Below, piece by piece: positions 53,826-64,000 of a stretch of 64,000 bases of DNA. Position numbers and translations under genes: made by a program. The notes beneath the pieces were generated by a model. It saw only the letters and a list, made by a program, of their open reading frames with translations, did no database searches and was not told the origin of the DNA. Each line of letters opens with the position of its first letter. Position 1 is the first letter of the stretch. This DNA comes from Isoetes taiwanensis (taxonomy: Eukaryota > Streptophyta > Lycopodiopsida > Isoetales > Isoetaceae). Location: contig JAJEKV010000002.1 in NCBI GenBank assembly GCA_021234155.1, positions 29,137,115 to 29,201,114 of the forward strand, read 5' to 3'.

Positions 53826-54000
53826 TAGTACTTGACAATGGTACAATGGTAGATCTATAATGGTTGATTTGCGTAGATCTACAATGGCCTGCATGCCTAC
53901 TTGACATTACAATGGTAGCTCTACAATAATTGGTTTGCATAGATCTACAATGGTCTGCATGCCTACTTGATATTACACTGGTAGATCTACAATGGTTGGT
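53826..54000. repeat. Tandem repeat, unit about 65 bp, 2.5 copies
   Basis: AGATCTACAATGG-CTGCATGCCTACTTGA-ATTACA-TGGTAG occurs twice with a partial third unit. The internal TAGATCTACAATGGT is the best-kept part. Confidence 0.85.
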
Positions 54001-54009
54001 TCGCGTTGG

Positions 54010-55740
54010 CAATTCGTAACCTGAGAGAACTCCTTATCTGGATGCTATACCCTCATGGCCATTTAAATAATCATTCTGATCTTGTACTGGCATGTGTGCA
54101 CATTTCATTGAATTTATAAACTTTTTTTGTGCAAGATAATTTTGTGCTTTAGTATCTGGAGGTAGGACAAAAACATGAGTAATGCATTAGACAGAGACAA
54201 GAAAAAAATTGAGCATATACCATCTCTAAGCTCAATTCAAGTGTTTAATATCCTAGCCCAATACATTGTGGGACATGTCTACAAATATGCAAGGTAGTTA
54301 ACAGTAGATAACGATGCTTTCCCTTAGTATCTAGATTAAAGGAAGTTCAAATCTAGATTAATCACTTCCTAGTATTATTCGGTTGTCCAGAGGTTCAGTC
54401 TTCATTTAGGATTGTGATATTTTCAGGAACGATTTGATCAGCAAAGCGTGCTCCAAATTATGTGCCTGAATTGAATTGTCTTGTTTGCAATATAACATGA
54501 AATATATGTAATCATAACCCATACTTGCCAATAGGGACTTTCTCTTGCACAAATCATATGAATCCAAAATTGCAAAAGGTACCAGCAAGCAAAGCATACT
54601 AAATAGTAATAATTGTTCGCAACATGGCCATGGACGATGACACTACCTTTCCTTTAATAAACAAACTATTACAGAACTTACATGCCTAGAATACAAACAA
54701 CCAACTCTATGACGTAATTTATCGTCAGTAGATCCATAGATGATCCCTTCAAGCAATCTGCAATTGGATAACAAGCATCCTAATAATTAATAACAACAAG
54801 GATAAATACTGCATAACAGGAATACTTACTGGCATTATCTCAAAGGATTATTATGTGTACTTCTTGCCAATGTGCATCTGCTGCAACCTCCATCTTCTCG
54901 TTGTCTCTACTCCACTAGATCGATGCCAAGCATTCCTTTGTTTATTCTTCTTCATTAGTATTTCTCGCGATATTGAAGCTAATGCCATCTCCAAGGAGTT
55001 AATTGCATCTCAAGCTCATCAACAATCCTTCAGTAGAACCACTCTGCCATTTCTTCTAAAGGGCTGGACATATCTTTTCCACCACCATGAGATGTAAACC
55101 TAAAATAGACATTCTTAGCTTGATCATGGGAATTGTCCATCCCTTGAGTATTCCAAATGCCTGGGCTTCCATATTCTTTTGTAAACCATGGCCCATCTGC
55201 ATATAAGATGTGCAAATAGTGCATGAGCTCTCCCTCTCCCCGTGCTCCTATATGTGCTTTTGTAAATGTGCTTTTGTAAAGTCTTATGACTGTTTGAAAA
55301 TCCACCTTGTCTTTGTGACGACCATAGGTTCATGACAGTCTTGGTCACTAAAAGTTTTCTTGGTCATTAATTGGAACACAAGAACAGTGCTTTCCATGCA
55401 ACAATTTTCTTGTTATATGCTCTTCCATTATCTGCACGATCATCTTCCACTTGCAAAAGATCTTTATAACATTCCCATTCATGCTTTTGCACCTCTCCTT
55501 GAGGGTCTAGATGACATGTTTTTATGTTTCATACTTTCAGAACAATGGAGACCCATGGCAAGAAAATTGCAAAAGGTACCAACAAGCAAAGCATACTGAA
55601 TTAATAATTGTTTCGGAAGAATCACTAAGCACTCTATTCATTAACACTAGATGGACTTAAAATGGTTCACTTGTTCACTTTAAAATTCATATAAAATTAG
55701 CAACTCAATTTTCAACCAAACCCTTCCTATAAATTGATAT
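54010..55740. other. No recognised gene
   Basis: A short phrase (AAAAGGTACCAGCAAGCAAAGCATACT at 54575, with a close match at 55572) is repeated about 1 kb apart. Other open frames are weak. Confidence 0.4.
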
Positions 55741-55741
55741 A

Positions 55742-56065
55742 TGGGTAAAAGCATGTTAGGGTGTCCCTTAAAAAGTATTATTTAGTGACTAAAAAGGTAC
55801 CTAAAAAGGTAGCCAGGACTGGGTACTGGGTACCTGTATAATATCTCAATATAAGGTATGTTTTAGAACTTTTTATATATATATTGATCTCCGATAGCAT
55901 TATCTTTATCTTAACTTTGAATATTACCATGTCCTTGACTTTTATTTTGGATTTTTGTATTAGTTTTAATGAAAAGAAAAATGAGAAAGTACCCAGTTCA
56001 GAAGTACCTAGTGTATGTACTTTTGCAGGTTCCAAAAGTGGTACACCCTAACATGCTTTTACCCA
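55742..56065. mobile_element. TA-flanked MITE, 324 bp
   Basis: Perfect 23-bp terminal inverted repeats run TGGGTAAAAGCATGTTAGGG + TGT (55742-55764) and its complement (56043-56065). The dinucleotide TA flanks both ends (55740-55741 and 56066-56067), the target duplication typical of Tc1/mariner-like elements. There is no coding capacity. Inside, GGTACC-type phrases near both ends may extend the pairing. A perfect TIR implies a recent insertion. Confidence 0.85.
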
Positions 56066-56516
56066 TATGACACTAATATGACAGAGTAAAAATACCTAAA
56101 TATCCATCAACTCCCATACTCGAAAGCTATGCCTAGGTGAATCCAAGGGGGGCCAAGTCAAAACTATCTTATATTTATATAGGTAAGATTATCTCAACAT
56201 AAAAATTTTATTTTTATTTTTTTCATTATTTTTTAATTTTCTAGACGAGATAAAGAGTAAAACATAAAAACCTGCACCGCAATCCAAGTTCTGGAAGAAA
56301 GATAGGATCCATTCGAACATGACAGGGTCAAAATTATTTTCTGTCTTCTTGTGAACTTTACCATGAAATTGGAAATATATATTGTCAATCAAGGCTTGCA
56401 TACATAAAAAATATAATCTATCATGAAAGATGAGCTACATGTACACTTGTGATACCTAAATTACAACATTTTCTACTAACACATAGACTAGTTTTATGAT
56501 AGTAAAACATACATAG

Positions 56517-56578
56517 AATTCTTTGTATTTTTTTTTTTTTATGAACGTGGACCTTTATTACAATTCTTTGTATTTTTT
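56517..56578 (-). mobile_element. Minute 5'-truncated poly(A) retroinsertion with 17-bp duplication
   Basis: AATTCTTTGTATTTTTT at 56517-56533 recurs exactly at 56562-56578. Between them lie seven further T and ATGAACGTGGACCTTTATTAC. On the minus strand this is a 3' end with an AATAAA signal plus a poly(A) tail, framed by a long target duplication. That is the signature of L1-driven retrotransposition that stopped after about 21 bases. Confidence 0.75.
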
Positions 56579-56660
56579 CACTAAGACTACATTACAAACC
56601 TCTATATACATCTCTCATAACATTTGCATCATTCAAAAGACTTATTAAAGAAATGTAGTG

Positions 56661-56685
56661 CAAAAAAAAAAAAAAAAAAAAAAAA
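56661..56685. repeat. Poly(A) run, about 25 nt
   Basis: A pure A run without a recognised retroposon body upstream. Confidence 0.8.
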
Positions 56686-56689
56686 CATC

Positions 56690-58690
56690 TTCTTTGCAGC
56701 TATAATTTTGTCTTGGCATTGCTTTGAAGTTAGTCAAAGAAGCTCCAAAGAAGGTAATTGTTCTGATGTCAAATTTTAACAATTCTTGCAACAAATGTGA
56801 GCTTATGTAAGCATTTTTCCCAGTGAAAATTCATTGTTAATTCCTGGACAAAAGACCACAAACAAGGAATCCCTCACTAAGAAATATAGGTAAGAATTAT
56901 TTGACACTTGGGGATAATAAAAAAGCATATGGATGATGCAAATGCCATGACTGGAATGCAATCAATATCTAGCAATAGTTAAGAAATGTGAAATAACTTT
57001 TTTAGAACTCCTGCATCTGTGTTTAGAACATTGTATGTTTGCACTTGAACACAAAACTCAAGGAATCTGCAGTAACTAGCCCTATTATATCTCCTGTGCA
57101 GAGATAAAATAAGGAATGCATGCGAAATGGAGCCATTCTGGTTTGAAACTTGCTGTAAAATTCTTGGTAAACTCAGAGTGTTGAATCTGCTCCAAGCCAC
57201 TTTTGGTCTTTCATTGCCAGAATCGCATTTGCCCCAAAGGAATATCGCAACGAAAGCATCATACCATCATATCTATATTTCAAAGACTTAGAAAGAATGG
57301 AAGTTCTTATCTGTGTTGCAAGAATGAGATCCGAGCAGACCAGTTGTTGCTTGCCACGCCTTTGCAGAGCTGAATAGAAATAATGAAATACCTAAAATGC
57401 CCTCCTAAAGTAAACTTCCTCGAGCCTTGCATGCACGCCTTGCCTTAAAAAATAAAAAATAAAAACAAAAGAAGAGAGGGTAAACCACTAAACAAAAGCA
57501 AAAAATAAACATAAAGGGAGGTAAACCATTGCAAACATGCATTTTAAACAATAAAATACGGTGCACACTCTAGAAGTACTAATTAGTAGACCTCAGGCAA
57601 TATGACCATTAAATCATATGAAAACCATAGGAAAAAATTGACAAAAAAAACCCATGTTATTGTGCTATATATTCGTCAATAAATATCACTAGCTATGAGT
57701 TTGTTGAGTTCTGATCCCATAATTCTGAAGTTAACTTAGCTTTTAAGCTCTAAATATGTTTATCCTATTACAAAGATCTTGATTAACTCTAGAAAACACA
57801 TGCTTACATACTGATGACACTATATTTGGCTTGATATAATTACCTCTTATGTAGATATAAATAGAATGTGTCATTCATTACCCTCGTCAGACTTATGGAT
57901 GGATTTTATTATAGCATTGTAACATGTATTTTTAACCTGAATACTATATATAAAATTCTTTAATTAATATAATTAATATAACTTATGAATGCCTCTTAAA
58001 GTCATTTTACTATAGCCCTTATAGTTAACAACTCATAGCCATAAGAATTAAGCCAAAACTTGTAATAAAAAGTGAGAAATAATTCCTCAACTTCGAGAAG
58101 CTTTTTTGAAATGGAGTTTGACGACTTAAATTGGTGCCATTTAATGATAGCCTCCAAATATAGGAATATGCAACTCGATGTATTTTATCATAAAACAACA
58201 ATTACTCTCAATTTTAACAAGGTTTGGACCTCTTCATGATAGAAAAATGAGAAATGCAGTTCTGGACTGGTGGAAAAACTGCAAATTTCTCAAGTTTGAA
58301 GAATCATTACGACATATGGGTGAATATCTTAATCATGAAATTATCATAAATCATTAACAATCAAGTTACGATTCAAAAGGTGGCATTATGCTGTAAAATT
58401 GAAATTTCTTTAGTTAGATACATGGGTTTAAGTGGCAGGGGATATGCTAGACTAATTATTGTCCATGAACCTGAAATGGTCTTCTGGACAACTGTAGTAT
58501 TAAAGTAATGGAGAACTCTCTCGTACTTCTCGTTTTTGACCATTTCCATCTCATCTGATTTTAAAGCAATAATGCGCTTAGATTATATTCTTCAGTCAAC
58601 CGTAACACATTCTCAACATCAATCCAAAGATTGTTAATTCTGTTTAAAGTAAAACTTTTGTAGGTGTGCAATGATTTCTTGCCTTTTGTA
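56690..58690. other. No recognised feature in about 2 kb
   Basis: AT-rich, with short frames only and no strong repeats noticed. Confidence 0.4.
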
Positions 58691-58702
58691 CTTTTATTTA
58701 GA

Positions 58703-58765
58703 TCATCTAACTTGGTAGATGCATCAATATGAACCATCTAAATTGGTAGATGCATCAATATGGAT
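58703..58765. repeat. Tandem duplication of about 32 bp at the LINE 5' boundary
   Basis: CATCTAACTTGGTAGATGCA is followed by CATCTAAATTGGTAGATGCA, each continuing TCAATATG. It lies just upstream of where LINE C coding begins. Confidence 0.85.
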
Positions 58766-58774
58766 TAGCTGGAA

Positions 58775-60074
58775 GATTGGCTTTCTGAGCACGGAGGTGC
58801 GGGCGCCCATCTCATGCATCACACAATCCCGAAACTCATATATGCTGATGATGTCAACCTCCTGGCCTATATACTCCAGAGGACATGCAATGTCACCTGG
58901 ATGATCTTGACACTTTTTGCCGATTCACTGGCATGCGAGTTAACTTGGCCAAAATTAGGGTGCTGCTAGTTTCGTCATCCCGTCAGCCAAGGCTTCCCTC
59001 ATTCTTATTCTTATTCACTTACCAAGGACAAGATGTAGAGGTGGCTCCGACCTACAAGTACTTGGGGATCGAGTTCTCTACTACCACCCATTGGGATGCT
59101 GCCATCAGGTTGCGTGTCACGGCGGGTTAGAAAGCACTATATGCCATGCAGAACAACAGCCACAAAGCATAGTTGTATGCCTGGGGCCACCAGTCACACT
59201 TGTTTAGGGCCTTGGTCGAGCCGGTCCTCCTGTATGGGGCAGAAGTGTGGGGTCCAGTGATATCCTTCACCACCTGGAATGATCTCGAGCAAATGCAGAA
59301 AGCTTATTGGCACGAGCCCTTGGGGTAAAGTCCACACTTCCATACCAGATCCTACTCCAGGAGACAGGTTTTCTACCCCTTCAACGGGATGCATTGGAAC
59401 GCCATATTATTTACTTCCAGAAGGTGGTCGCTATGGGTGATACATGTTTGCCCAACCTTGCTTTGGCCGTAGCAATGGGTCCCCAACGCCTCAAAGCCTG
59501 CTGGAAGGACAAGCAAACTCAGTGGTTTTCACGTTGGGGTGTACAGGCAAACAGATGCATACATGTACGGACAAAGAAGGATCACAATGCACTAAAGCTG
59601 TACCTAGATGCTACTTTCCTTCGCAAAGCTCGGGATGCGATGCTCGGCGTCGTTAAGTCGGGCACACTATCGCCAGCTACAAGTCAATCTTAGGCTCACG
59701 AGAGGCCCATACCAGTACTTGTACACCCATTTGCCCATGAAGAAGCGCATACTTATAGTTTCCATTCGCACGGGTGCACATCGTCTCCGCAGTAGACAAG
59801 ACGTTGGACTCGGGAAGCACGAGAGGAGAGGCTGGGTCAATGTTGCCACCAAGGCGCCATTGAAGATGAATGACATGCCCTCCAGATCTGCCCAGCGTTT
59901 GCCCGTATCTGAGCGCGGTATGTCCGGCTACTAGTGACTGGCCAGCCGTTGCATGAGTTATTGAATACGGCGTCCGTGGGCTTGTTGAGATCATACCTCC
60001 AGGAGGTTATGGATGCACAGACTCAGTTGTGTCCTCCGGGACAGTATTGAATTGTCCTATACAATTGTACAGTA
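58775..60074 (+). mobile_element. LINE family C copy 2: RT C-terminal part, decayed
   Basis: The plus strand starts with HTIPKLIYADDVNLLAY, an intact YADD catalytic box, then FCRFTGMRVNLAKIRVLLVS, VAPTYKYLGIEFSTTTHWDA and LVEPVLLYGAEVWGP. After a shift, LPYQILLQETGFLPLQRDAL and LPNLALAVAMGPQRLKACWK follow, and a degenerate zinc-knuckle region reaches about 59940. It is about 80-90% similar by eye to the copy at 24.2-25.4 kb. Several stops and shifts. It is 5'-truncated just before the YADD box. Confidence 0.9.
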
Positions 60075-60215
60075 TACCAGCATACTTATTACTGCTAAGG
60101 TTTTTCCCTCGAAAACCCTTCGGGGCGGAGGTTTTTTAATCCTGACAGTAATACGCTTGCACTCTCTTTTTGTTTGGGTCCCATAGGCCAATTGGTCTAT
60201 GTGATCAATAAAAAA
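60075..60215 (+). mobile_element. LINE family C copy 2: 3' UTR
   Basis: GGTTTTTCCCTCGAAAACCC, TTCGGGGCGGAGG, TTGGGTCCCATAGGCCAATTGG and GATCAATAAAAAA define the family's 3' end, directly followed by a pentanucleotide array. Confidence 0.9.
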
Positions 60216-60322
60216 TCTATTCTATTCTATTCTATTCTATTCTATTCTATTCTATTCTATTCTATTCTATTCTATTCTATTCTATTCTATTCTATTCTAT
60301 TCTATTCTATTCTATTCTATTC
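60216..60322 (+). repeat. (TCTAT)n microsatellite, about 21 units, tail of LINE C
   Basis: A pure pentanucleotide array begins at the exact 3' end of the LINE. Confidence 0.95.
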
Positions 60323-61146
60323 TTAAAAACATGCAGACTTGAAAGTTTCTATATGAATGACATAACCAAATTGCGATTGGAAGTCATGAACTAACATTTT
60401 CACTTAGTACACCAAGAACACAGCTTGCCACATTAACTTAGTCCCTGTAATAATAGTAAGCATATTAGAATATCGAGCATAATAACAGGGGATTATCTTT
60501 TGCATGCCTTTTGCATATGGTTTTCATAAGATTTGATGGGCGTATTGCAGGAGGCCTACTAATCAGTACATCTAGAGTGCACCTATATTCTTACATTTAT
60601 TTGGCATATTATCTAGAGTTTTCAATGGTTTTGCATGTCTCCCCTTTTTCTTTTTCTTTTTTGCTTTGCATGCAAGCATCGAGATATTTATTTTAGGGTT
60701 CACGAACGAAAGTGTGTTTCTTAGAACATTCAATTTTCAGGACAAAGCTTCAGTCCATATTGCTTTGAGTTGCCCCCCGTGTGAATATGCACCCAAACCA
60801 AAGGGGGTTTAAGGGGGATTTTAATTTAAATGTGTTAAATGCAATGGTTTATGTTAATAATGTTAATGGTAGTTGTGTGTTGATTGTTATATTAAAAAAA
60901 ATTTTGGGCCCTTCGGGCCGTAACTTAAAGCACGAACCACTTGATGCTGCAGCAATGGATTAATGCTTCGAGTGGAAATATGATAACCCCGGATAGAGGA
61001 ATTCTACTGGTGGGTATTGATTTTGGGAGCTCTTGTATGTGCAAAGCACGTTGCATTTGCAAATAATAGTGGCCTATAGAAATTTAAACTGTGCATTGTA
61101 GAATTCCAGATTTAACTAATCCACCCATAAGGTATGGCTAACACTT
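60323..61146. other. No firmly recognised gene
   Basis: Near 60985 an ATG starts a short frame with GILLVGIDFGSSC, vaguely like the first strand of Hsp70 proteins, which then hits a possible splice donor (GTATGT). This is too short to call. Confidence 0.4.
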
Positions 61147-61622
61147 CACTACAAAAGGATAGGGTTTTTGCGTCAACCCCTGCGTCACTACCTTCTAAGG
61201 TTTGTCAGATTTGTGTCAGAAGCTTGAAAGTGACACAAATTAATTTGATTGCGTCAGAACTTGTGTCAATACAATTGTGTCAATAACAACGTCATTCTTA
61301 TGGCACGTGTGTGTCAAAATTTTGGAATTTTTTCGTTAGATTTTATAATGATGATTACATCGTTTATTGCAACAAGATTGTGACATAATTTAAGTCAATG
61401 TAGCAATAGGTTTGTTTCCACTATAGCATCGTCAGGTCTACAGTTTTGGGTTGATTTTGTTACGCATTTGTGGCACATGTTGTGATAGTTTCTTGACACC
61501 TTTTGTAGAACTTTTGCGTCATTTTGTAGTATCATATATAATGGCAATTTTATGTCAACTTTTTTGTTATAGTTTGTGGCACTTATATCTTGTGATTGTG
61601 TCAAAAAAGTGTCAATGTAGTG
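61147..61622. mobile_element. CACTA-like non-autonomous element, ends tentative
   Basis: The block begins CACTACAAAAGG, the usual CACTA terminus, and can be closed at TGTAGTG (61616-61622), an inverted CACTACA. Inside and just beyond, GTGTCA or its complement TGACAC occurs about ten times in both orientations. This resembles the sub-terminal repeats that CACTA transposases bind. The 3-bp flanks (CTT and ACA) do not match, so the right end may be wrong or the duplication mutated. No coding. Confidence 0.5.
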
Positions 61623-62870
61623 ACATTGTTAAGTAGAAATACATAGATATCTTGACACAAAAAGGGCTAAGTTTGACACAAAAGTGCCACTAACTAATAT
61701 GAGGGAAACAACCTTGCAAATAAACATTTTATAGTTTTTAATTAGACTATCATGGTTTTAATGGTACTATATGAACAATATAACCAATATTTGTTACAGG
61801 TGCGCCCAAGGGCATAGCCGGAATCGGGCCCTTGACGGACGCTCATGAGCACGGGGTACTGTTGGTCACGGTTGCGGGGCAGTTGTGATTTAATGGGCCA
61901 TATTGACTGTAACCAGTCTATGGTGACGGGAAGCGAAATAAGGGGTAGTAATGGCTAGCGGCGGGTAATGGTCCGCTAGGGGGCACTAATATTACTAAAT
62001 ATTAGTGCAGAAGGAGCTAGCAGAGTTTGTCGAAGCAGAAGACCTATATGGTTGCATGGTTAACATTATTATATTAATGTTAATGTAACTTGCATTAGGG
62101 CGGATTTGGGGTCTGAAAATGGCCCTTATCTTGGGTTAAAGATTTCCACGTCAGATTCGCCAGGACCAATCAGGTTTGCGCCTTTTTTACGAAAGTCAGT
62201 ATTACTTGGCAGGTAGAAGGATGAGCAGGCTTACTTGGCATCCACATGGCGTATTTTCATAGGGGATGCCTGTGCTTTTATTGCAACCATTTTAATGGCC
62301 CGTATTTTTCGAGTCGCCCCCCCCCAAAATAATGGTGACTTTGACCGCCCTCTTGTCGGCACCAACTCCCTTGTCAAATTTTGGCGCCAAACTTAATCTT
62401 GTCACTCCGGCGCTCTCGTGCATCCTCTCCGCCTTCACTCCTCATCCGCAATCCATGTCTCCCCGTAATTTACGTGTTCTTGCCCCATTCTGAAACTCCC
62501 AAGGTCAAGAAGTGGGAGGTTTTGTCTCAATAGGTTCGTGGGTGAGTATGCTTTGCCATCAACGAGGGGCGAGCATAGAGTTAAGCGACAAAAGGCGATC
62601 AGGCGACGCGTGCGCACACATTGGATAGGTAGGATAAAAAGAGTTCAAGTTGAATTCTAGCGGTAGGAAAGTGGAAAGTATAATAATACGACATGCATAT
62701 ACCCCTTCCGATATGGCCAAAGAGCTAATCTCCACCAAAAACAGATTCCCAAAATTGCCCGCAAAATGGTAACCACCTTAATCGGGATCACACGACGAAG
62801 CTAGCCGTGCGCTACTTAACTGCGTAGAGATAGTTTCGCGTCGTGTGATCTCCTTATCTTTTCATTTCTT
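61623..62870. other. Unidentified; LTR/promoter-like text
   Basis: GC content rises at 61800-62000. A run of C residues at about 62316 and blocks such as CCACGTCAGATTCGCC and TTTTATTGCAACC give an LTR-like impression, but no ends or partner copy were found. Confidence 0.35.
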
Positions 62871-63475
62871 TCGTTGACACGTGTTTACAAACAACTTTAT
62901 TGTGCAGGTTTATGTTTATCAGACGTCGTGGATGTCATTCCAGCCGAAAGTATTAGTAGTGTACTTGTCGTGTATCACATAGACATCGGAATTGTCCTTT
63001 TCCAAGGTATGGATGCCGTGACCTTGCGGGGTATAGGCATCTGGTTTTACGGACATGATTATAACGTAAAGGTCAGGAAACCGAGCTTGAGGCCGGTTGA
63101 ATTGCCCCCTTTAAGTGAACTTTGTAAGCCACAGACTAATGAGAACAATGTAATTGCAATGAAGAAATGCATGGTGACGAGGTGCAAGCGGGAATGTCCG
63201 AAAACGGAGGCGTGAGGATGAGTTTCAAAATCTTCACACCGTTTGAGGTATTTGCTAACATATTCCAGATGGCGCAGGAAGTTCGAAAAAAGCTCAAACA
63301 TATACATGCTTTCTCCCCCCCGATTTTGTGGATGGCTTATTTTTTGGTTCCGACACAGGATGTTCGATTCCACGAATCATCCGGTCAACTAACAGAGTGC
63401 CGCGTAGTTAAGTCCTCCTTTAAGTTCAGATACTTTCTTCCAAAACAATATTTATAATGTTAATTGTCAACTAGA
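62871..63475 (+). other. Unassigned open frames
   Basis: Frames at 62874-63215 (113 codons, no ATG at its start) and 63167-63457 are open but show no family. Possibly exons or relics of the same unit as 63480-63660. Confidence 0.2.
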
Positions 63476-63479
63476 ACGA

Positions 63480-63665
63480 AGGAAACAGAAAAAGAGAGGC
63501 TGCACAACTTTTTGGGAGCCGTTTGAGGACCATAACAGACACTCCGATGCGGTGGATATTCGAGTATGGAGAGGGGAGGAAGTCATTTATACAGCCACCA
63601 TGGAAAGCGAATGGCCATTATCAGAGCTAAGAGTGCTAATGGAGACAGAGGGAGATTCTTGGCGA
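63480..63665 (+). pseudogene. Coding-like fragment of unknown family
   Basis: The frame reads RKQKKRGCTTFWEPFEDHNR then DAVDIRVWRGEEVIYTATME and SEWPLSELRVLMETEGDSWR before a stop. The composition is convincingly protein-like and could be an exon, but I recognise no domain and no flanking exons. Confidence 0.3.
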
Positions 63666-63795
63666 CTTCCATTATTTTATTGATGGCATTAGGGTTGGTT
63701 ACAGGCAAGAGGGAAATGTAAAGTTTAGTGAGTTCGCGATCAACAAGAAATTGTCTATCGCCTAGCGCTTTGAATCTCGGTTTTTTATTTGTGTT

Positions 63796-63855
63796 TTTGT
63801 CCGATGTTTTTTTAGGGTTCCGTATTTTGTCCGATATTTTTTTAGGGTTCCGTAC
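63796..63855. repeat. Tandem duplication of about 31 bp
   Basis: TTTGTCCGATGTTTTTTTAG + GGTTCCGTA is followed by TTTTGTCCGATATTTTTTTA + GGGTTCCGTA. One substitution and a base of length difference separate them. Confidence 0.9.
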
Positions 63856-64000
63856 AATTATTTAAAAACGTTACCATCATATTTTACTTTAACTTCTGTT
63901 TTTTACTATTTATCTCTTGCCAGTTGTCTATTTTTGTCAGTATTCGTAGTATAAAGCGCCATCCGCTGAGAAGCCATGGTAAGAACTAAGCAAACTAGGA

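Noticed and set aside
60985-61060. Short frame with GIDFGSS, like the Hsp70 N-terminus, followed by a possible splice donor
   Set aside because: Only about 12 residues match a short common motif, and no following exon was found.
1-64000. CRISPR array, rRNA operon or bacterial-type operons
   Set aside because: No regularly spaced identical repeats with unique spacers, no rRNA signature text, and gene style is plant nuclear.

Overview
This window looks like nuclear DNA from a land plant, most likely a fern or another seed-free plant with a large genome. That is an inference from three things: two long PLS-type pentatricopeptide-repeat (PPR) genes in the style common in such plants, a polyphenol-oxidase (PPO) relic, and very dense, mostly decayed transposons of many classes. 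There is no bacterial-style gene packing. No rRNA, tRNA, CRISPR or organelle block was recognised.

Layout. 1-4.6 kb: retroposed sequence ending in poly(T) runs, and a decayed L1-type LINE (minus strand) split by a 752-bp hAT-type element. 4.6-8.1 kb: unidentified sequence with two small hypothetical ORFs. 8.1-12.65 kb: a broken autonomous Helitron (Rep/helicase, plus strand). 12.65-15.1 kb: repeats. 15.1-17.4 kb: PPR gene 1 (plus). 18.2-20.0 kb: L1 ORF1 and the first part of ORF2. 22.0-25.4 kb: two LINE fragments from families whose copies end in simple repeats. 26.5-28.8 kb: PPR gene 2 (minus). 29.2-36.5 kb: a PPO pseudogene split by a hAT element, which contains a Ty1/copia retrotransposon, which contains a solo LTR. 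37-62 kb: a hAT transposase relic, LINE 3' ends, a TA-flanked MITE, a CACTA-like element, a tiny poly(A) retroinsertion and many local tandem duplications. 62.9-64 kb: unidentified, partly coding-like sequence.

Only the two PPR genes look potentially functional as host genes. Both lack a recognisable E+/DYW C-terminus, so any RNA-editing role would need a partner deaminase; otherwise they are truncated. Most other coding sequence is mobile-element protein in various stages of decay. The best-supported novelty is the four-level nest at 29.2-36.5 kb. Its order can be read from matching target-site duplications at all three junctions, and the host reading frame closes when each insertion is mentally removed.

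Limits: exon structures, clade names and copy numbers are read by eye. No alignments or database searches were run.
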